From the NCBI GenBank assembly GCA_038503035.1, contig JAVSML010025182.1, forward strand, positions 1-64,000: a stretch of DNA of 64,000 bases, written 5' to 3'. The DNA comes from Crocodylus rhombifer. Its lineage: Eukaryota > Chordata > Crocodylia > Crocodylidae. Below the pieces are notes generated by a model. It was not told the DNA's origin and ran no database searches. It saw only the letters and a program-made list of their open reading frames with translations. Shown here piece by piece: positions 1-11,517 of the stretch (within the stretch, counting starts at the first letter, position 1; each line of letters starts with the position of its first letter). The translations under genes and the position numbers were made by a program.

Positions 1-320
1 GGGGGGGCTCAGGGGGCAGGCAGGGAATGGGGCCAGGTAGGGCAGTGCTCAGGGCATTCTGGGGGGCAGGCAGGGGATAGGGCCGGGTGGGGCAGCTATC
101 GGGGGGGCTCTGGGGGGCAGGAAGGGGATTGGGTCAGGCAGGGCAGCGACTGGGAGGCCTCAGAGGGCAAGCAGGGGGTAAGGCAGCAATTGAGGAGATG
201 GAAGAGCAGGTGGTGGATGGGGCCAAGCGGAGCAGCAATCAGGGAGGCTTGGGGGGCAGGTGGGGGATGGGGCCGGGCAGGGCAGTGATCAAGGGGGTTG
301 GGGCAGCAGGCAGGGGAACA
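1..320. repeat. GC-rich minisatellite (about five degenerate units)
   Basis: Variations of GGGGGGCAGGCAGGGGAT followed by GGGCC and GGGCAG recur roughly every 50-60 bases, starting near 1, 61, 111 and 255. The units are strongly G-biased and imperfect, and the array runs off the left edge of the window. Open frames here only reflect base composition. Confidence 0.7.
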
Positions 321-594
321 TGCTGGAACGCTGCCTGCCCTGCATGGGCATGCACATGCTTCAGCACTGGGGTGAGTGCCAGCCATAGAGATGCTCTGGC
401 AGGCTACTAGAGTGTCTCTGTGGAGGAGCCAGCCTCTGCTTGCCATGACCTGCCCAACTTTCTCCCCACTTTTCTTTTTTTAAACCCCTGCCCCCGCGCT
501 GCAAATTTGCAGTGCAGGGAATGTTTTTTCATTCCCGCACATGCTTTGAGATGCTGCAAGTTGCACGTGCACACTCATGTGGATGAGCCCACAG
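321..594. other. GC-rich stretch, no identified feature
   Basis: Moderately GC-rich sequence between the minisatellite and a MITE. It contains short TGCA and GCATGC motifs but no reading frame or inverted termini I can defend. It is probably transposon-derived. Confidence 0.3.
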
Positions 595-1031
595 GGTATG
601 TCTACACATGAAATTAAGGGAAAGCAATAAAGTCTGGAGCTGTTTGAACGAGAGTAAACTGCTCCTGAGTGCAGCTTTTATGCATATGACTGGGACAGCA
701 GCAGTCTGAGCCAGGGTGGAGCAGGCCCAAGCTGGCAGGGAGCACAGCGGGCCAGCTCTGGGCTTCAGATGACGGTGTTGGGTAGCAGAGAGACTGGCTG
801 GGACACAAGAGTGTATAACCTGCAGAGCTGTGTGGTTAGGCAGCAGCCAGGAGTCTCGCCCCTGCCTGGTCACCATCTACATGTGCATTTCAGCCCAGTT
901 AATTACTCTGCCGTAAGACAGTACCGTCTGTGATGTGTGCCCAGCCACAACAGAGTTAGTTTACTGAGACCTAAGACAGTGAAGGTTTACTGCAGTTAAT
1001 TACCCTATTCTGCAGTAAAGTGCGTCCATAG
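595..1031. mobile_element. Non-autonomous DNA transposon (MITE), same family as 49736-50212
   Basis: The left end reads GTATGTCTACACATG. The right end (GCAGTAAAGTGCGTCCATAG) is a degraded inverted version of that terminus. The interior, with a GCAGGCCCAAGCTGGCAGGG-like GC core and a right arm containing GCAGTTAATTA and CTGCAGTAAAG, parallels the better preserved element at 49736-50212. No protein is encoded. The ends are placed by that similarity and may be off by several bases. Confidence 0.5.
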
Positions 1032-2327
1032 AGATTGGCATTAACTGAATTATATATTGTATATTTTATATAGCACATTTGAGACATCTAAGTCCCTTGC
1101 AAACATTCATGGCATGAATCTCTGCAGAACAAACAAGTTATCCAAGTCCCTATAACAGATTTAGACAGAACAAATACATTATTTCATATTCCTGTCATGT
1201 TTTGTAGCAAGCCTGCACTCCTCATGTACTTTATCAAGTAGCTAATAAATAAAACAATCCTAATAATAATGCAGTGATCTGCCACATTTCATCTATATCA
1301 GCCTGCCTCTCCTGCTAGAGCAATCAATCATTCTCCCATTACACCATTGATTACATAAACTTTGACTTTGTTTCAAAAACAAAACAAAATGCACACTTGG
1401 CAGAAATTAAAGAACAGTTTAACATCCTATTTAGGGCACAATCTTGCATTTCTTGTGCCTGATGAACTCCCACTGACATTATACAAGTGCTAGTCCTGCT
1501 ATGAATGTGCTTACCTTATTAATGAAGTAATAACCAAGGTTTTGAAAAACACTATTTATGTCCTAGCCCTCCCTCAAAAAAAGTAATTTCCTTTATGAAA
1601 TGAAGAGCATAAACTCGTATCAGAACACAAAACTTACTGAAGAACAACTACTCTTGAGCAAATACATTCAGATTACAAATAGAAGGCAAATAAATAGTAA
1701 TCATATCTCTTGCATGACAACTCCATTCTAAATAGATACCATATGTAAAACGTACATAAACCAAAAAATAAAGTTGATGTATAGCGAAAAGTGAATAGGG
1801 CTCTTAAAATAATCCAGCTAGATGAGCAAGACAAAGAGGTTCCATAATTTCCAAGTGCTCCCTGGCCTGAAATCCTGCTACAAAGCAGACCCCAATACTA
1901 TAAATAACTCTTTCACCTTGGTCAAGTTGATACTTACAAAGAGAAGGTCACGGACAAAGAGCACATTTTTCTTTTGTACCGTTTCTGGTTTACTGAGTCT
2001 AAAATATGGGATCATAAGAAACTGTTCTGTAATGCTCGTGTGCAGTAGCCTACTGATCTACACAATTAGGCAAATAATAAAAATGAAAATATTACTTTCT
2101 ACATCATGACTTGCAAAAATCCTAGGAGTATAACAAGATACACTTCACAAGTATTCTATCATCTCTCTCCTGTTTTCTCATCACATCTAATATATAGTCT
2201 GCCTGTTTCTTAGGATAGGTTTTCACTTTTCCTCTGTTGTGGAAGGTGCCAAGCACACTAGTGAATGCCTACAGATACAGATGTGATATACTGGGTTTTT
2301 TGAACAGTCAAAGACCAAAATATATTT
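1032..2327. other. AT-rich intron of MTA3
   Basis: This lies immediately downstream (minus strand) of the exon at 2330-2447. I searched it for the next MTA3 exon and saw none. No mobile element is recognised. Confidence 0.6.
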
Positions 2328-2329
2328 AC

Positions 2330-2447
2330 CTTCTGTAAGCATGTCTGGTACATCTGCTTGATATCGAGGTCCCACTCGGATTTCTCCCTTGTCTGCTAAA
2401 AGCGTTTTCAGTGATGGATCATATACCAGTGAATAAAAAAAAGTATC
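2330..2447 (-). CDS. MTA3: MTA3 internal exon (BAH domain, [20 protein letters not shown] block)
   Basis: A 118-nt minus-strand exon. The acceptor AG is at 2448-2449 behind a run of T; the donor GT is at 2328-2329 (gtaaat). It encodes 39 codons beginning [14 protein letters not shown], passing through [18 protein letters not shown] and ending MLTE, then one base of a split Gly codon. YSLV.D...KTLLAD.GEIRVG is the most conserved part of the MTA BAH domain. PSLK and VGPRYQAD point to MTA3; MTA1 and MTA2 have other residues there. The next MTA3 exon, covering the end of BAH and the start of ELM2, would lie to the left. I looked for it in 1-2329 and did not find it. Confidence 0.95.
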
Positions 2448-3413
2448 CTAAAAAAAATACATTTGCAGTGGTATACTTAATGCTTTTCATTATTTCATTT
2501 TGCTTTAAACTTGCAATTTTTTTCATTTAAAAATTACAAAAACAAAAAAGTTTAAACTCTTACACCATAACACCCACCTTTAGCAAACTTCTATGCCCTC
2601 TTAATTAATCTTCATTTTAGGTAACATGCATGTTTCAGCAAGTAGGTATTGCCTCACTATTTAGAGGGCTGGTACATCTTTAAATACAATAAATTTCAGA
2701 AGAGTGAAAAATTGAAAATACAATGACCAACCGTTTATCACCATAGTTTCATGGGCTTGACTGGAAACTTTTATTATTATTATTATTTTGTATTTATTTC
2801 TTTTTATCAATATTTCCTTGATAAAAGTTTTTTACAAAATAGTAGTACCAAACAACAAAAAACATCATCAGAGCCTGAACAGGATGTGAACTAAGTTGTC
2901 ATTGGTGTGTCCTTGACTAGAAGAGCAGCTAAGCAAGATTTTAGAACCATTCTTACAATGCACTGGTTGTTCTGGTGTAAACATATGAACACACATTGAT
3001 TTTAATACAGAAAACACTATTTGCTTCAGGCTAAAATGAAGAAATTCATGAAAAGGACACTTATCTGCCAAACATTTACATTGACATTTTTACAAATCTA
3101 TTTTATTTTATTATTTTTAAAAAGCAACTAACATTGTTTGCCTAAAGAAAGTGTTGTCTATTTTGTTTTTGTGTGCAAGTGGCTTAAAATCATAATAAAA
3201 GAGGGGGAAATATTAAATTACTTTAATCTACAATAATTTGAAAAGTTAGAGGAGATATTATCAATATTTTCAAGCGTCACATTTAACACTTAATATAATC
3301 TTTTAATTGTACTTTTCTCTGTTCATTTACTAAAATTCTACAGTAAAAAAAAATCTCATGATGGACTCCACATATCCCACTACTTAAGAATAAAAGATTT
3401 AGTCACGTGTTAC
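2448..3413 (-). other. MTA3 intron between two BAH exons (966 bp)
   Basis: AT-rich intron with GT and AG ends on the minus strand. It holds a short (TTA)n run at about 2770-2789 and T-rich tracts near the acceptor. I see no mobile element or other gene in it. Confidence 0.85.
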
Positions 3414-3477
3414 CTCTTTATCAAGATATGACAACACGGATTCTGTCTCATTCAGAAGTGCAACACTGCATTTTCCC
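3414..3477 (-). CDS. MTA3: MTA3 internal exon (BAH domain, [10 protein letters not shown] block)
   Basis: A 64-nt minus-strand exon. The acceptor AG is at 3478-3479 after a T-rich tract, and the donor GT at 3412-3413 (gtaac). The first base completes the Arg codon opened by the exon at 31009-31135; 21 in-frame codons follow, starting [14 protein letters not shown] and ending in LDKE, with no stop. It leaves in phase 0, matching the exon at 2330-2447. GKCSV.LLNET is a signature of the BAH domain in MTA proteins, and the serine-valine wording after NETE is MTA3-like. The intron separating it from the upstream exon is 27,531 bp and holds many of this window's mobile elements. Confidence 0.94.
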
Positions 3478-3479
3478 CT

Positions 3480-5798
3480 ACACAAACAAAAAAAGAACTG
3501 TTGATTTTTTTTAAAAGCTAACAGTTTTCTTAAAGCTGGATATACAAAGAAGTATTTAATTTTCAAGCAAACTTAAGTGGTTAATATTTCAAATTGTAAT
3601 TTGAAAATAAACTAAAAATGTGTATCTTCATAGATTTAAATAAAAATTAATATAAAAGCAACTAACCAAAATAGTGTATATGGACCTAAGCACTTGAAAG
3701 GAGATTTGGGATCATAGCTTCAGAATCAGAAAGGATAGAAAAGCTGTGAAAGAATACCATACATCAAAGCAAACCATAATTACAGTGAAATACATTTAAC
3801 ATTCAAAAGACATTTAAACATACATGACAAAAGATTAATTACTTTATTTGCAAAGTAGAAAGATGCGTTAATAGCCAAGGAAAATTAACTAATTTAGGTC
3901 AAAATTTATACTTTTTTCTCTACCTCCTATTTTATGTAGAACTCATATAATCCATAATGCCAATGAAATTGGTGAAAGTATATTGAAAATAGGCTTGTTT
4001 GCACTTCATTGTTATAATTTAAAAACCCAAGATTTTCCTAGGTTTTCCTATTCCTATCCCAAATCTTATTTGCATGTTTTATACCAAATCCCTGCTTAGC
4101 TTCCAAAATAACTATAAAAAAGATATTGAGCATTAATATATCTAGCAAGTTTTATTTCTGAAGTACTTAATGATAGCTATTGTTGCTTAAATTTTTTCTA
4201 CAGAGCAAAGAGAAGCTAACAGAATGCACATACTAGGATCCATTAGCAAAATGCAACTGATGTGCAATTAGCAGAAGGCACACTGAAAAACCACAGGGAT
4301 TGCCCTTGAGGCTACTATTACTGTATCTGTATGTAGCATAAAAAACAATACAGTCTGATGTGATATTATACTAAACATGACAAGCTAAAGCAGTATGCAT
4401 TTTCTAAAAATAGTCAGATAGCTCTATTCCTGCTCCCTTGCTTCTGGCCATTCAACATTTCTTGAATCAAGACTTACGAAATGTTTATGAAATTTACATG
4501 TTTTTGTAGATCAGCTGAACAGGCCTTTAGGATGTCCCCTATTGAAAGTTAGGCATACAAGTTTAATTAGTTACAATACAGATGCATTATATCAAGCAAT
4601 AAAAGAGAGTAAGGAATAACTGGAAGCCACTTCTCCAGCACTTGCATACACAAAATACTTCACTCTCCAAGGCCTATCTCTATGAAACATTGCTTCCTAG
4701 GTTAAGAAAACTCCATCTAAAGCCTCAGCAAACAGAAAATGTTCTTCGACTGACTTGAGAAAAATATTAGAAGGGACAGAAATGATGGATCTTTGCTAGT
4801 TCTTCCTGAGATTTCAGGGCTTTATTAAAAATGACTAAAATGGATATGACATTATGAGGGTTGTTTAAATTAGAGCATGAATTATGGAAGGGTGCCTCAT
4901 ACCAAGGGAAGAACCACAAAAAAGGGGCAATAGCTAACTATGCAAACTTAGGGCTGCAGAGACAATAAACAGCCTGAGGTACTGAGTCCACAATTCAGGA
5001 TCTGCCAAAGACATTAATCAAATTAAGTCTTGGTTAGAGAGCAATAAGCAAACATTCTCTGAAGTCAGCTACTGATAAGATCACTTTATCTTCGCCTCTC
5101 AAAATACTCTTCTCCCTCTTACCTCTTTACCGCGCCACCATCTACACTTCATACTTTCCTTCAAACCGATTTATTTTGAATTCTTACATGTATTTACTGA
5201 ATTTTTGAGATCCAGTATTTTTCGTTTCCACACTACTCTCCCACCCAGGCACCCTCAAACAAGTTTCTGGAGCCTATTATAATATGCATATTATTATTAT
5301 ATTATAATTATTATTATTATTATATTATATTATATAATGATAAGAATATATCATTCAGAAGCAACTTTTAAGTAGATAGCCCTGTAGAGGAAGGAGACAA
5401 AGATGAGTCAATCCTGATTTACTAATGTATCCAATGACACAATCCCGGTCTACTAATGCATTCAAAATCATTACGACTTCTAAGCCATTGTCAATAACTG
5501 TTTGCACTAAAATGAGGCTCGTAAACATACAATCCCCATTTGCTTGTTTAGATCGCTGTAAAATTAGCAGAATCATAAACATTACCACAAAAGGACCTGT
5601 GAGATGATAGAGTTTGTCAATGCTCACAGTAAATTTTCTAGGGTTTTTTCCTTGCTTAGATTTTTTTTTTTAATTTGTGGTTTTTCTACTTCCTTTGGAA
5701 TACCATTTCCCAGCCTAAAACACCAAATTAATATTACATTTTCTTTCCACAGTCAACCTTTCTTCTGTTGCATTTTTCTCCATTACTATTTACCACTA
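3480..5798. other. AT-rich MTA3 intron sequence
   Basis: The beginning of the 27.5-kb intron when read from its 3' end. It is unique-looking AT-rich sequence with a T-rich acceptor tract next to 3478. The only clear repeat is the TTA/TATA microsatellite at 5290-5338. Short open frames near 5355-5834 have no recognisable domains. Confidence 0.6.
5290..5338. repeat. (TTA/TA)n microsatellite
   Basis: Runs of TTATTATTAT alternate with ATTATATTATAT over about 50 bases, a simple AT-rich repeat. Confidence 0.85.
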
Positions 5799-6914
5799 GG
5801 GGCACATACAGACATAACACTTAGACCAGTCTAAGTGACTGGAAATTAGTCTAAACTCATAACTAGACAGAAGTCTGGTGCACACAGATGGGTCTAAAAA
5901 ATGGCACAAGCTGCCTAAGATAGACCTGGTGAGAGGTACGCTCAATTCAGATTGATTTAGGTTAGACTGATGTATCGAACTTCTGTACTGATTTCCTTTA
6001 GGTTCAAGTTAGACTGCTGTCCTCCAGCATCCCAGCCTCCTTTGTGGCCCCACTACCCCTCCAATACAGGGAGGCACACTAACACTCGACCCATACTCAA
6101 CTGCTCCAGCCAGGTGCCTAGCAGGCCCCACCCTTGGCTCTCCCAACAGCAAGCCAGCACAGCCCCTCTCCCCAGCTCTGTGTCCTGCCTCCAGCCATGT
6201 GTCAGCCACAAGCAGGCAGCATGGAGAAAGGAAGCATCTGTGTCCCCTGCACAAGTCCCTGGAACTCGGCACCCCAGGCCATGCCCCCACACGCCATAAC
6301 AAAGCACTGCGTGATATACATGCAGATGCTAACACTGAGCCCAAGAGAGCCCCTGCACTCAGGCACAGGCCCATAAACCTGACCCTGTTACCCATACACT
6401 CAGCCAAGGTCCTGGAGTACTAAGGCCAGGGGAAGGAGAAGAGGAAAGAAGTGGCTGACATTGAGCATCCAAGCCAGAGCAAACAGGCAGATGACTCGGG
6501 AAACTTCAGGAGCAGGTAGAACATGACCAGATGCCTCGGTGTTGCAGATTGGGGGCACTGGAAATTTCCAAACTGGGGTGTGAAGTGTTGCCAGCACCAT
6601 AGGGTATCTGCTAGAAGCCACTGAAAACTTTGAGGTCATGGAGGTAGCCTGGCCAGTGGAGCCCCAGTCACTGTGGAGCATGGGTCACACCCAGCTGTGG
6701 TGAGAGGGAAAATATTGCTTGTTCAGTTTGACTAATGAGGAAGGAAACCAGATAGATACATATGCACACCTACTGTTCCTTCCATCCATCCACCTCTCCA
6801 TTCCCTCCCTTGCAGTCAGACCCCTCACCCACCCAGATACCAAGGCCCCAAAGGTGGACTGCAAAATAACACACCCCATCCTCCTACACTATCTAACCCA
6901 GTCAGTCACACAAC

Positions 6915-7215
6915 TGGGGTGATAGTGAGACGAGGGAACTTGCTGCCTTCCCAGGCAAGGAGGAGATCCAGCACCAGCTCCACAAAGGGCACCACAACAG
7001 GAACATGTTCAAGCATACTGCCCAACAGATGTGAGCGCAGGGCCACTGCATGGGTGCAGTGCCGGACAAAGACAAAACGGATAAAGATCCAGTACAAGCG
7101 TGTGCATGACACCAGCAAACAGTTTGGGGCCAGGAGGCAGAGTATGCCCTTCTATGAGGAGCTATCAACCTTCCTCACCACAAACAGGGCTATCACCACC
7201 CCACATACCTAGAGT
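6915..7215 (+). pseudogene. Harbinger Myb/SANT-like DNA-binding protein pseudogene
   Basis: Plus-strand fragments contain ETRELAAFPGKEEIQHQL and RNMFKHTAQQM in one frame. After a frameshift near 7030 come QCRTKTKRIKIQYKRV and MPFYEELSTFL. This is the Myb/SANT-like domain that accompanies Harbinger transposases, which typically reads ETR.L..IW followed by QCRTK.K.LK..Y and a C-terminal PFYEEL. It converges with the transposase pseudogene to its right. The frameshift makes it non-functional. N-terminal residues before about 6915 are not recognisable. Confidence 0.78.
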
Positions 7216-7689
7216 ATCACAAGAGAACCAGGAGTTGCTGGCACCACAGACCCCTCCAGGGGAGGTAGCAGAGAGGCCCCATGAGGACAGGACAACCGGG
7301 TGCCTAGGATCAGGACCGGTGACCACTGCAGGCCACCCCCATGTCACAACCCTCTCCCAGGCTTTTGTGACGGAGAAGCCCACAAGAGTGGGGGCAGGGG
7401 CCAATGCAAGGATGAAAGGACATAAGGGGACAGCGAATTGTCCCACTGTGACCGCTCAATGTGCAGGGCCCCAGGCTCCTAATTGTTTGAGATGTTTGTT
7501 TCAGCATTGGGCAGACCGGTCACCTCCTCCCCTTCCCTCCCTCCTTTCTTGGTCCACAGCCAAGGTGCCAAGCCTTGGGCAGTTAGCAGCCCATCTCCCA
7601 TTCTGTGGGAATGTAAATCTGCCTCATTCACACTTCCCTGCCAGATCTCTCTGGGCCATTTCAGCTACACAGATAAGATGAGCTTTCTC

Positions 7690-8390
7690 CCACCTGGCCA
7701 GTGTACTGTGTAGGGCTTCATGAACCACAGCAGGGGGGGAAAGCCAAGTACTCAATGAGGGGAGGGATGACAATGACACCAATTACAAAACTGGGGACTT
7801 CAGGAGCATAGTGCCTGCTCTTCATCATCTCAGGGAGCCAGGAGTTGGAAAAGACGTGGGCATCATGGGCACTGCCCAGACAGCCAATTAATGTGTGGGT
7901 GAAGTGACCCTAGTGGTCAACAACTCTCTGTAGGATAATGGAGAAGTAGCTTTTGTGGTTGATGAACAGGCAGAGGTTTGGGATGTGGGTGCCATCCAAA
8001 GCCCCATGCAGCTGGGGAAGCCCATGCAGCAAAGCTGGCAACAACCTCCTGTGGGTTGACAAGGTGGATAAAGCAGTTAGCCAGGACATTTTGGATAACC
8101 AGGCATACCTCCCAGACAATCTCTCTGGCCATGGACTTGCCCAAGCTGAACTGGATGGCGACAGTACAGACTACTGAGGGTAACCAATTTCATGATGTCA
8201 ATGGCCACCCAGTTCTCCAAAGTGAGGGGTGGCTGTATGCTGGTTTAGCTAGGCAACAATGTCCATGAAAGTGACTCAGTGCATTCAGAAGGTCTGGAGC
8301 CTCTGTTCATACTCCCATGTGCTCAGGACAATCTATTCCCACCAGTCACTGCTGGTGGCATGGGCCCAGAACTGGCACATGATGGTCTGG
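7690..8390 (-). pseudogene. Harbinger transposase (DDE nuclease) pseudogene
   Basis: Reading on minus from about 8390, fragments match the Harbinger transposase in order: a WEYEQRLQTF helical segment, the GKSMAREIVWEVCLVI block (as in GKSTV..IV.EVC), LHGALDGTHIP with the first catalytic Asp, a YFSIILQRVVDH strand, LGSAHDAHVFSNS with the second catalytic Asp, IPPLIEYLAFP and LLWFMKPYT near the C-terminus. Several in-frame stops and at least two frameshifts separate these pieces, one just before GALDGTHIP and one at the FP/PLLW junction, so it cannot make a full protein. The family binds the element ends with its Myb-like partner and cuts at 3-bp targets. Confidence 0.85.
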
Positions 8391-8789
8391 AGATGAAGTA
8401 CCCTAACATCTATGGCGTCCTGGGTGGCAGAGGGTTGGGTGCATGCTTGCCTATGCCCAGCAGCCAATCTGGGGTGGCCCAAGTGCTCAGAAGTCTCTGG
8501 CAGCCAGGGAGTCCACAGAGCATGCTGGGAGGCATGCAGGAGCAGCCCTGCCACCCCCCAAAAGGGTAAACATGTACACCATTTACTCCCAGTCTAAACT
8601 AAGCCACTTAGAGAAAACGCCCAATTTAGATCCATTCTCCTCTGGCTTTTGACTGTCTCTACATGGCCTAGGATAACCACTAGCAGTTTACCCTATACAA
8701 CAGTCAATCTATAAGGTGCATCTCTACTCTGCTTTCTGCCCAACTTCAGATTTCATAGTAATATATGATCTGCATTTCAAAGTTTTGTG

Positions 8790-9127
8790 GCATAGCTACA
8801 CTGGATAATAGGCTTAGGGGAAAAAAAGTGTGCACATGCGTGCACACTCACAGAAACCCTAGTGAACACAGATATGCCAGAAAATTGCTGTGTAGATGAA
8901 ACTATGTTAACTGAAGAGTGATTTTGCTGGATTTTGCTGGATTATATTAGAAATATAACTTGGGGAAGTGGTGTTCCTACACTGACAGAAAAACTCCTTC
9001 TGCTCTTCATGTTGCATTTACTTTAAGAGCTTTTTCCAGCATATAGCTATGCACAGCATCTGCCACCACAGCTGTGCACAGCTATCCTCCATAGTTATAC
9101 TGGTGGAGGCTTCCTAGTATAGACAAG
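8790..9127. mobile_element. Degenerate MITE with imperfect inverted ends
   Basis: The left end (GGCATAGCTACACTGG) and the inverted right end (GACTTGTCTATACTAGGAAG) resemble each other. Between them are subterminal inverted blocks such as GCTATCCTCCATAGTTATAC. The layout resembles the numerous small inverted-repeat transposons of crocodilians and turtles. It has no coding capacity, and the ends are approximate. Confidence 0.5.
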
Positions 9128-10208
9128 TCATAACAGAAATTCCTCCTCATCCTTTGGATTTACAGTGGCAGAACAATACATTCATCCAGAAGACCCCTCA
9201 AATTGGCTCTTACCCAAACAACACATCTCTTCATTACTTGAGTTCCCTGACCTCACATCAGTCCTGTAGGAATACTTGTCACTAACTTTTCATCAACTAG
9301 CTAAAGAAGCTATCTACTATAATATAGATTGTGAAACCTAACTAACATCTTGGCCAAAAACATGATAAATGAAACTGAAACATTTCTGATTCATTAAATA
9401 CCTCCTGAAATTTGTGACCCAATCCTGTCCCCTGCTTTTAAGCAGCTAAACTAGTAATGAAGCACCTGGTTTTCTTCCTCATCAGTCAAACTAAATAAGC
9501 AACATTCGCAAGACCCTTGGAAAAATCTTCACAACACAGTAGGAAGTCTGAAGAAATGGATGTAAGAGGGGAAAAGGTGACAACCACAGAGACAAGATAT
9601 TTTAATGAAACTGGCTATTATATGGGTACAGTTACATTTAACAAACATTTGGTAACTGATAATTTAAAAGGGACTAAAACCTAATTTCTGATTTTCCTAA
9701 TAAAATTTGCATTGTGTTCTCTCAAGGGTCAAGGCTGCGTGTTTCTCTCTGTCCTCACTGCAGTTATTCTTTAACCTACAAAATACAAGCAGTACACACA
9801 TGACTGCTGGAAAACAACCACAACCCTGCTTTACAATTTAAGCCATGCCCCTAAATGTTTTTCCATACTCCCTCCCCAACCAAAGTTTCTTCTCTCTCTA
9901 CTTCTGAACCCGCTTACATTGATTTTTTAAAGTGCAAGGCCAGGCTTTGTACAATCAAGGCCACTTAATCTATTTTAGCTCAGTACTTAGCTGAAATCAC
10001 TGAACACCTCCTTCTGAGTAATGAAACAGACCCCAGGAGATACAGCATAGCTAGTACTGCTGAGTAAAGGGAAACATAGGGCAGTTCAAATCCTTAGATA
10101 ATGGTCTAGATTCATTTTAACTTTGAAAACACAGAAGAGGAATGAAATTAACAAATAAAGAGAAAGACCTGTTTAACCAAATTTCTTATATATCTTTCTA
10201 GTATACAA
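9128..10208. other. MTA3 intron, no identified feature
   Basis: AT-rich unique-looking intron sequence without long frames, inverted ends or simple repeats that I can support. Confidence 0.55.
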
Positions 10209-10210
10209 TA

Positions 10211-10584
10211 CAGTCACATCTTAAGTGTATTTAACTTACATGATTTGAACTATACGTGCTTGGCTGCTGGGGCTGGCCGCCGCATGCCGGACAGGGCATG
10301 GCGCATAGTGCGGCACTGCATGGTACTGCCTGCACACACCGGCATGGCTGGGGGGCTGGGGGGCTCACACCCAGCTGGCTGCCCTGGTGGGACGAGGCAG
10401 CGGAGGACGAGAGGGGCAAGGAGTGCGTGCAGAAGGCACAGCTGTTGCACTGCACACACGGGCTGGGGTGTGTGGTGCCACGCCCGCCTTGTTCAAGCCT
10501 TTTGGCGGTGGCAGCTGCCAAAGCCCGGCGATTTCAACTATACACACTGTCTTTGGAACATAACCCCCACGTAAGATGCGACTG
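10211..10584. mobile_element. pogo/Tigger-like non-autonomous Tc1-mariner element
   Basis: The element begins CAGTCACATCTTAAGTG. The right end reversed reads CAGTCGCATCTTACGTG, two mismatches in 17. TA flanks both ends (10209-10210 and 10585-10586), the 2-bp target used by the Tc1/mariner superfamily. The interior is GC-rich, sharply unlike the AT-rich flank, and has no transposase motif. Inverted similarity continues inwards (AACTATAC on both arms). The 374-bp size fits a non-autonomous derivative. Confidence 0.75.
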
Positions 10585-10586
10585 TA

Positions 10587-11517
10587 CTGTACTACAATTT
10601 GGCTCAAATCTCAGAATTACTGTTCATGTTAGTTTCCTCTGTTAAAACCAAGGACAAAATTGTCAAGCACAGAGATTCCAAATAAAAAATAATATAACAA
10701 AGAAAATAATCAAAAAAGGCTATTTTCTGATTTATTATTCATGTTAAAAAATTAGAAACAATTGCATTGTTCAATTTTATGGTGAAAATTCTACATACAG
10801 CAAGGTATAAAAGCAAAATGTAATTATTGATATAAGCAAGTACAACACTACCATTTTCTGTTAATGATTAATTTCATTCTTCCATAGTTTGTCTGTGTAT
10901 AGGTTGTAATTTCAGATCCATTTTATGATTTCTATAGGGCTTGCTATGCTAAAAAGTTAACGGGAGTAATGCAGAGGTGTGAACTGAGAGCACAACACCT
11001 ATTTCTGAACAACCCCATGAGTGGACACTTGCACTTTGGAATGCTTGTTCCAGAATAAGAGAGGGAGTTTTCAGGAACAATGATTTCTGCAGACAAGTCT
11101 TTAATCCTCAAAGGACTCAATAGGCCACCTCACACAGTATACACTCCCTTTCTGAAAGAAGCTGCAACATTAACAAAGAGGTCATTAATATTTAAATGAC
11201 TACCAAGACAACAAGCATACTAAAGAAGATGCCTGCGCTTGAAGATTCCAGTTATTCTGGGGAAAATGAAAAGAGCTAGTTTTAGAGTAAGGGAAAATTC
11301 TGAAAAGAATAAAGAAACACAGGATATTGCAGGCCTTTAAGAAACGGAAACTGAGAGGAAACCAAAAAGGGCAAGGAAGAGAAGAAAACCTAACTGCAGA
11401 TCAGCTAAAGTTGCAAGAAGCTAGCTATATAGGTCAGAGAGAAGACTCCACATGTTACAGAAGAAGACTGACAAGGAGAAGTGAAGTCCAGGAGAAGGGT
11501 CTGGAACCCTAAGGCTA
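10587..11517. other. MTA3 intron, no identified feature
   Basis: AT-rich to neutral intron. The segment near 10980-11090 has short inverted words (CTGAACAA, GGAATGCTTGTTCC) that hint at an old MITE, but I cannot define ends. Confidence 0.45.

Larger units (their letters stand above)
5799..8667. mobile_element. PIF/Harbinger DNA transposon, decayed near-autonomous copy
   Basis: This 2.9-kb element has degenerate inverted termini: GGGGCACATACAGAC on the left against GCCATGTAGAGAC on the right strand reversed. CTA stands on both sides (5796-5798 and 8668-8670), consistent with the 3-bp target duplication usual for Harbinger. Inside are the two genes of the superfamily in convergent orientation: a Myb/SANT-like DNA-binding gene on plus (about 6915-7215) and a DDE transposase on minus (about 8390-7690). 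Both are broken. The left subterminal 250 bases resemble the ends of the shorter elements at 11518, 14123 and 26898, so this copy represents the coding parent type. The exact ends are inferred. Confidence 0.8.

Noticed and set aside
1..2327. Next downstream MTA3 exon (end of BAH, start of ELM2)
   Set aside because: No matching codons with flanking splice signals seen; presumably beyond the left edge.
7100..7681. 193-codon open frame on plus as a single gene
   Set aside because: Only its neighbourhood is meaningful: it is an off-frame read through the decayed Harbinger genes. The real Myb-like and transposase fragments are in other frames.
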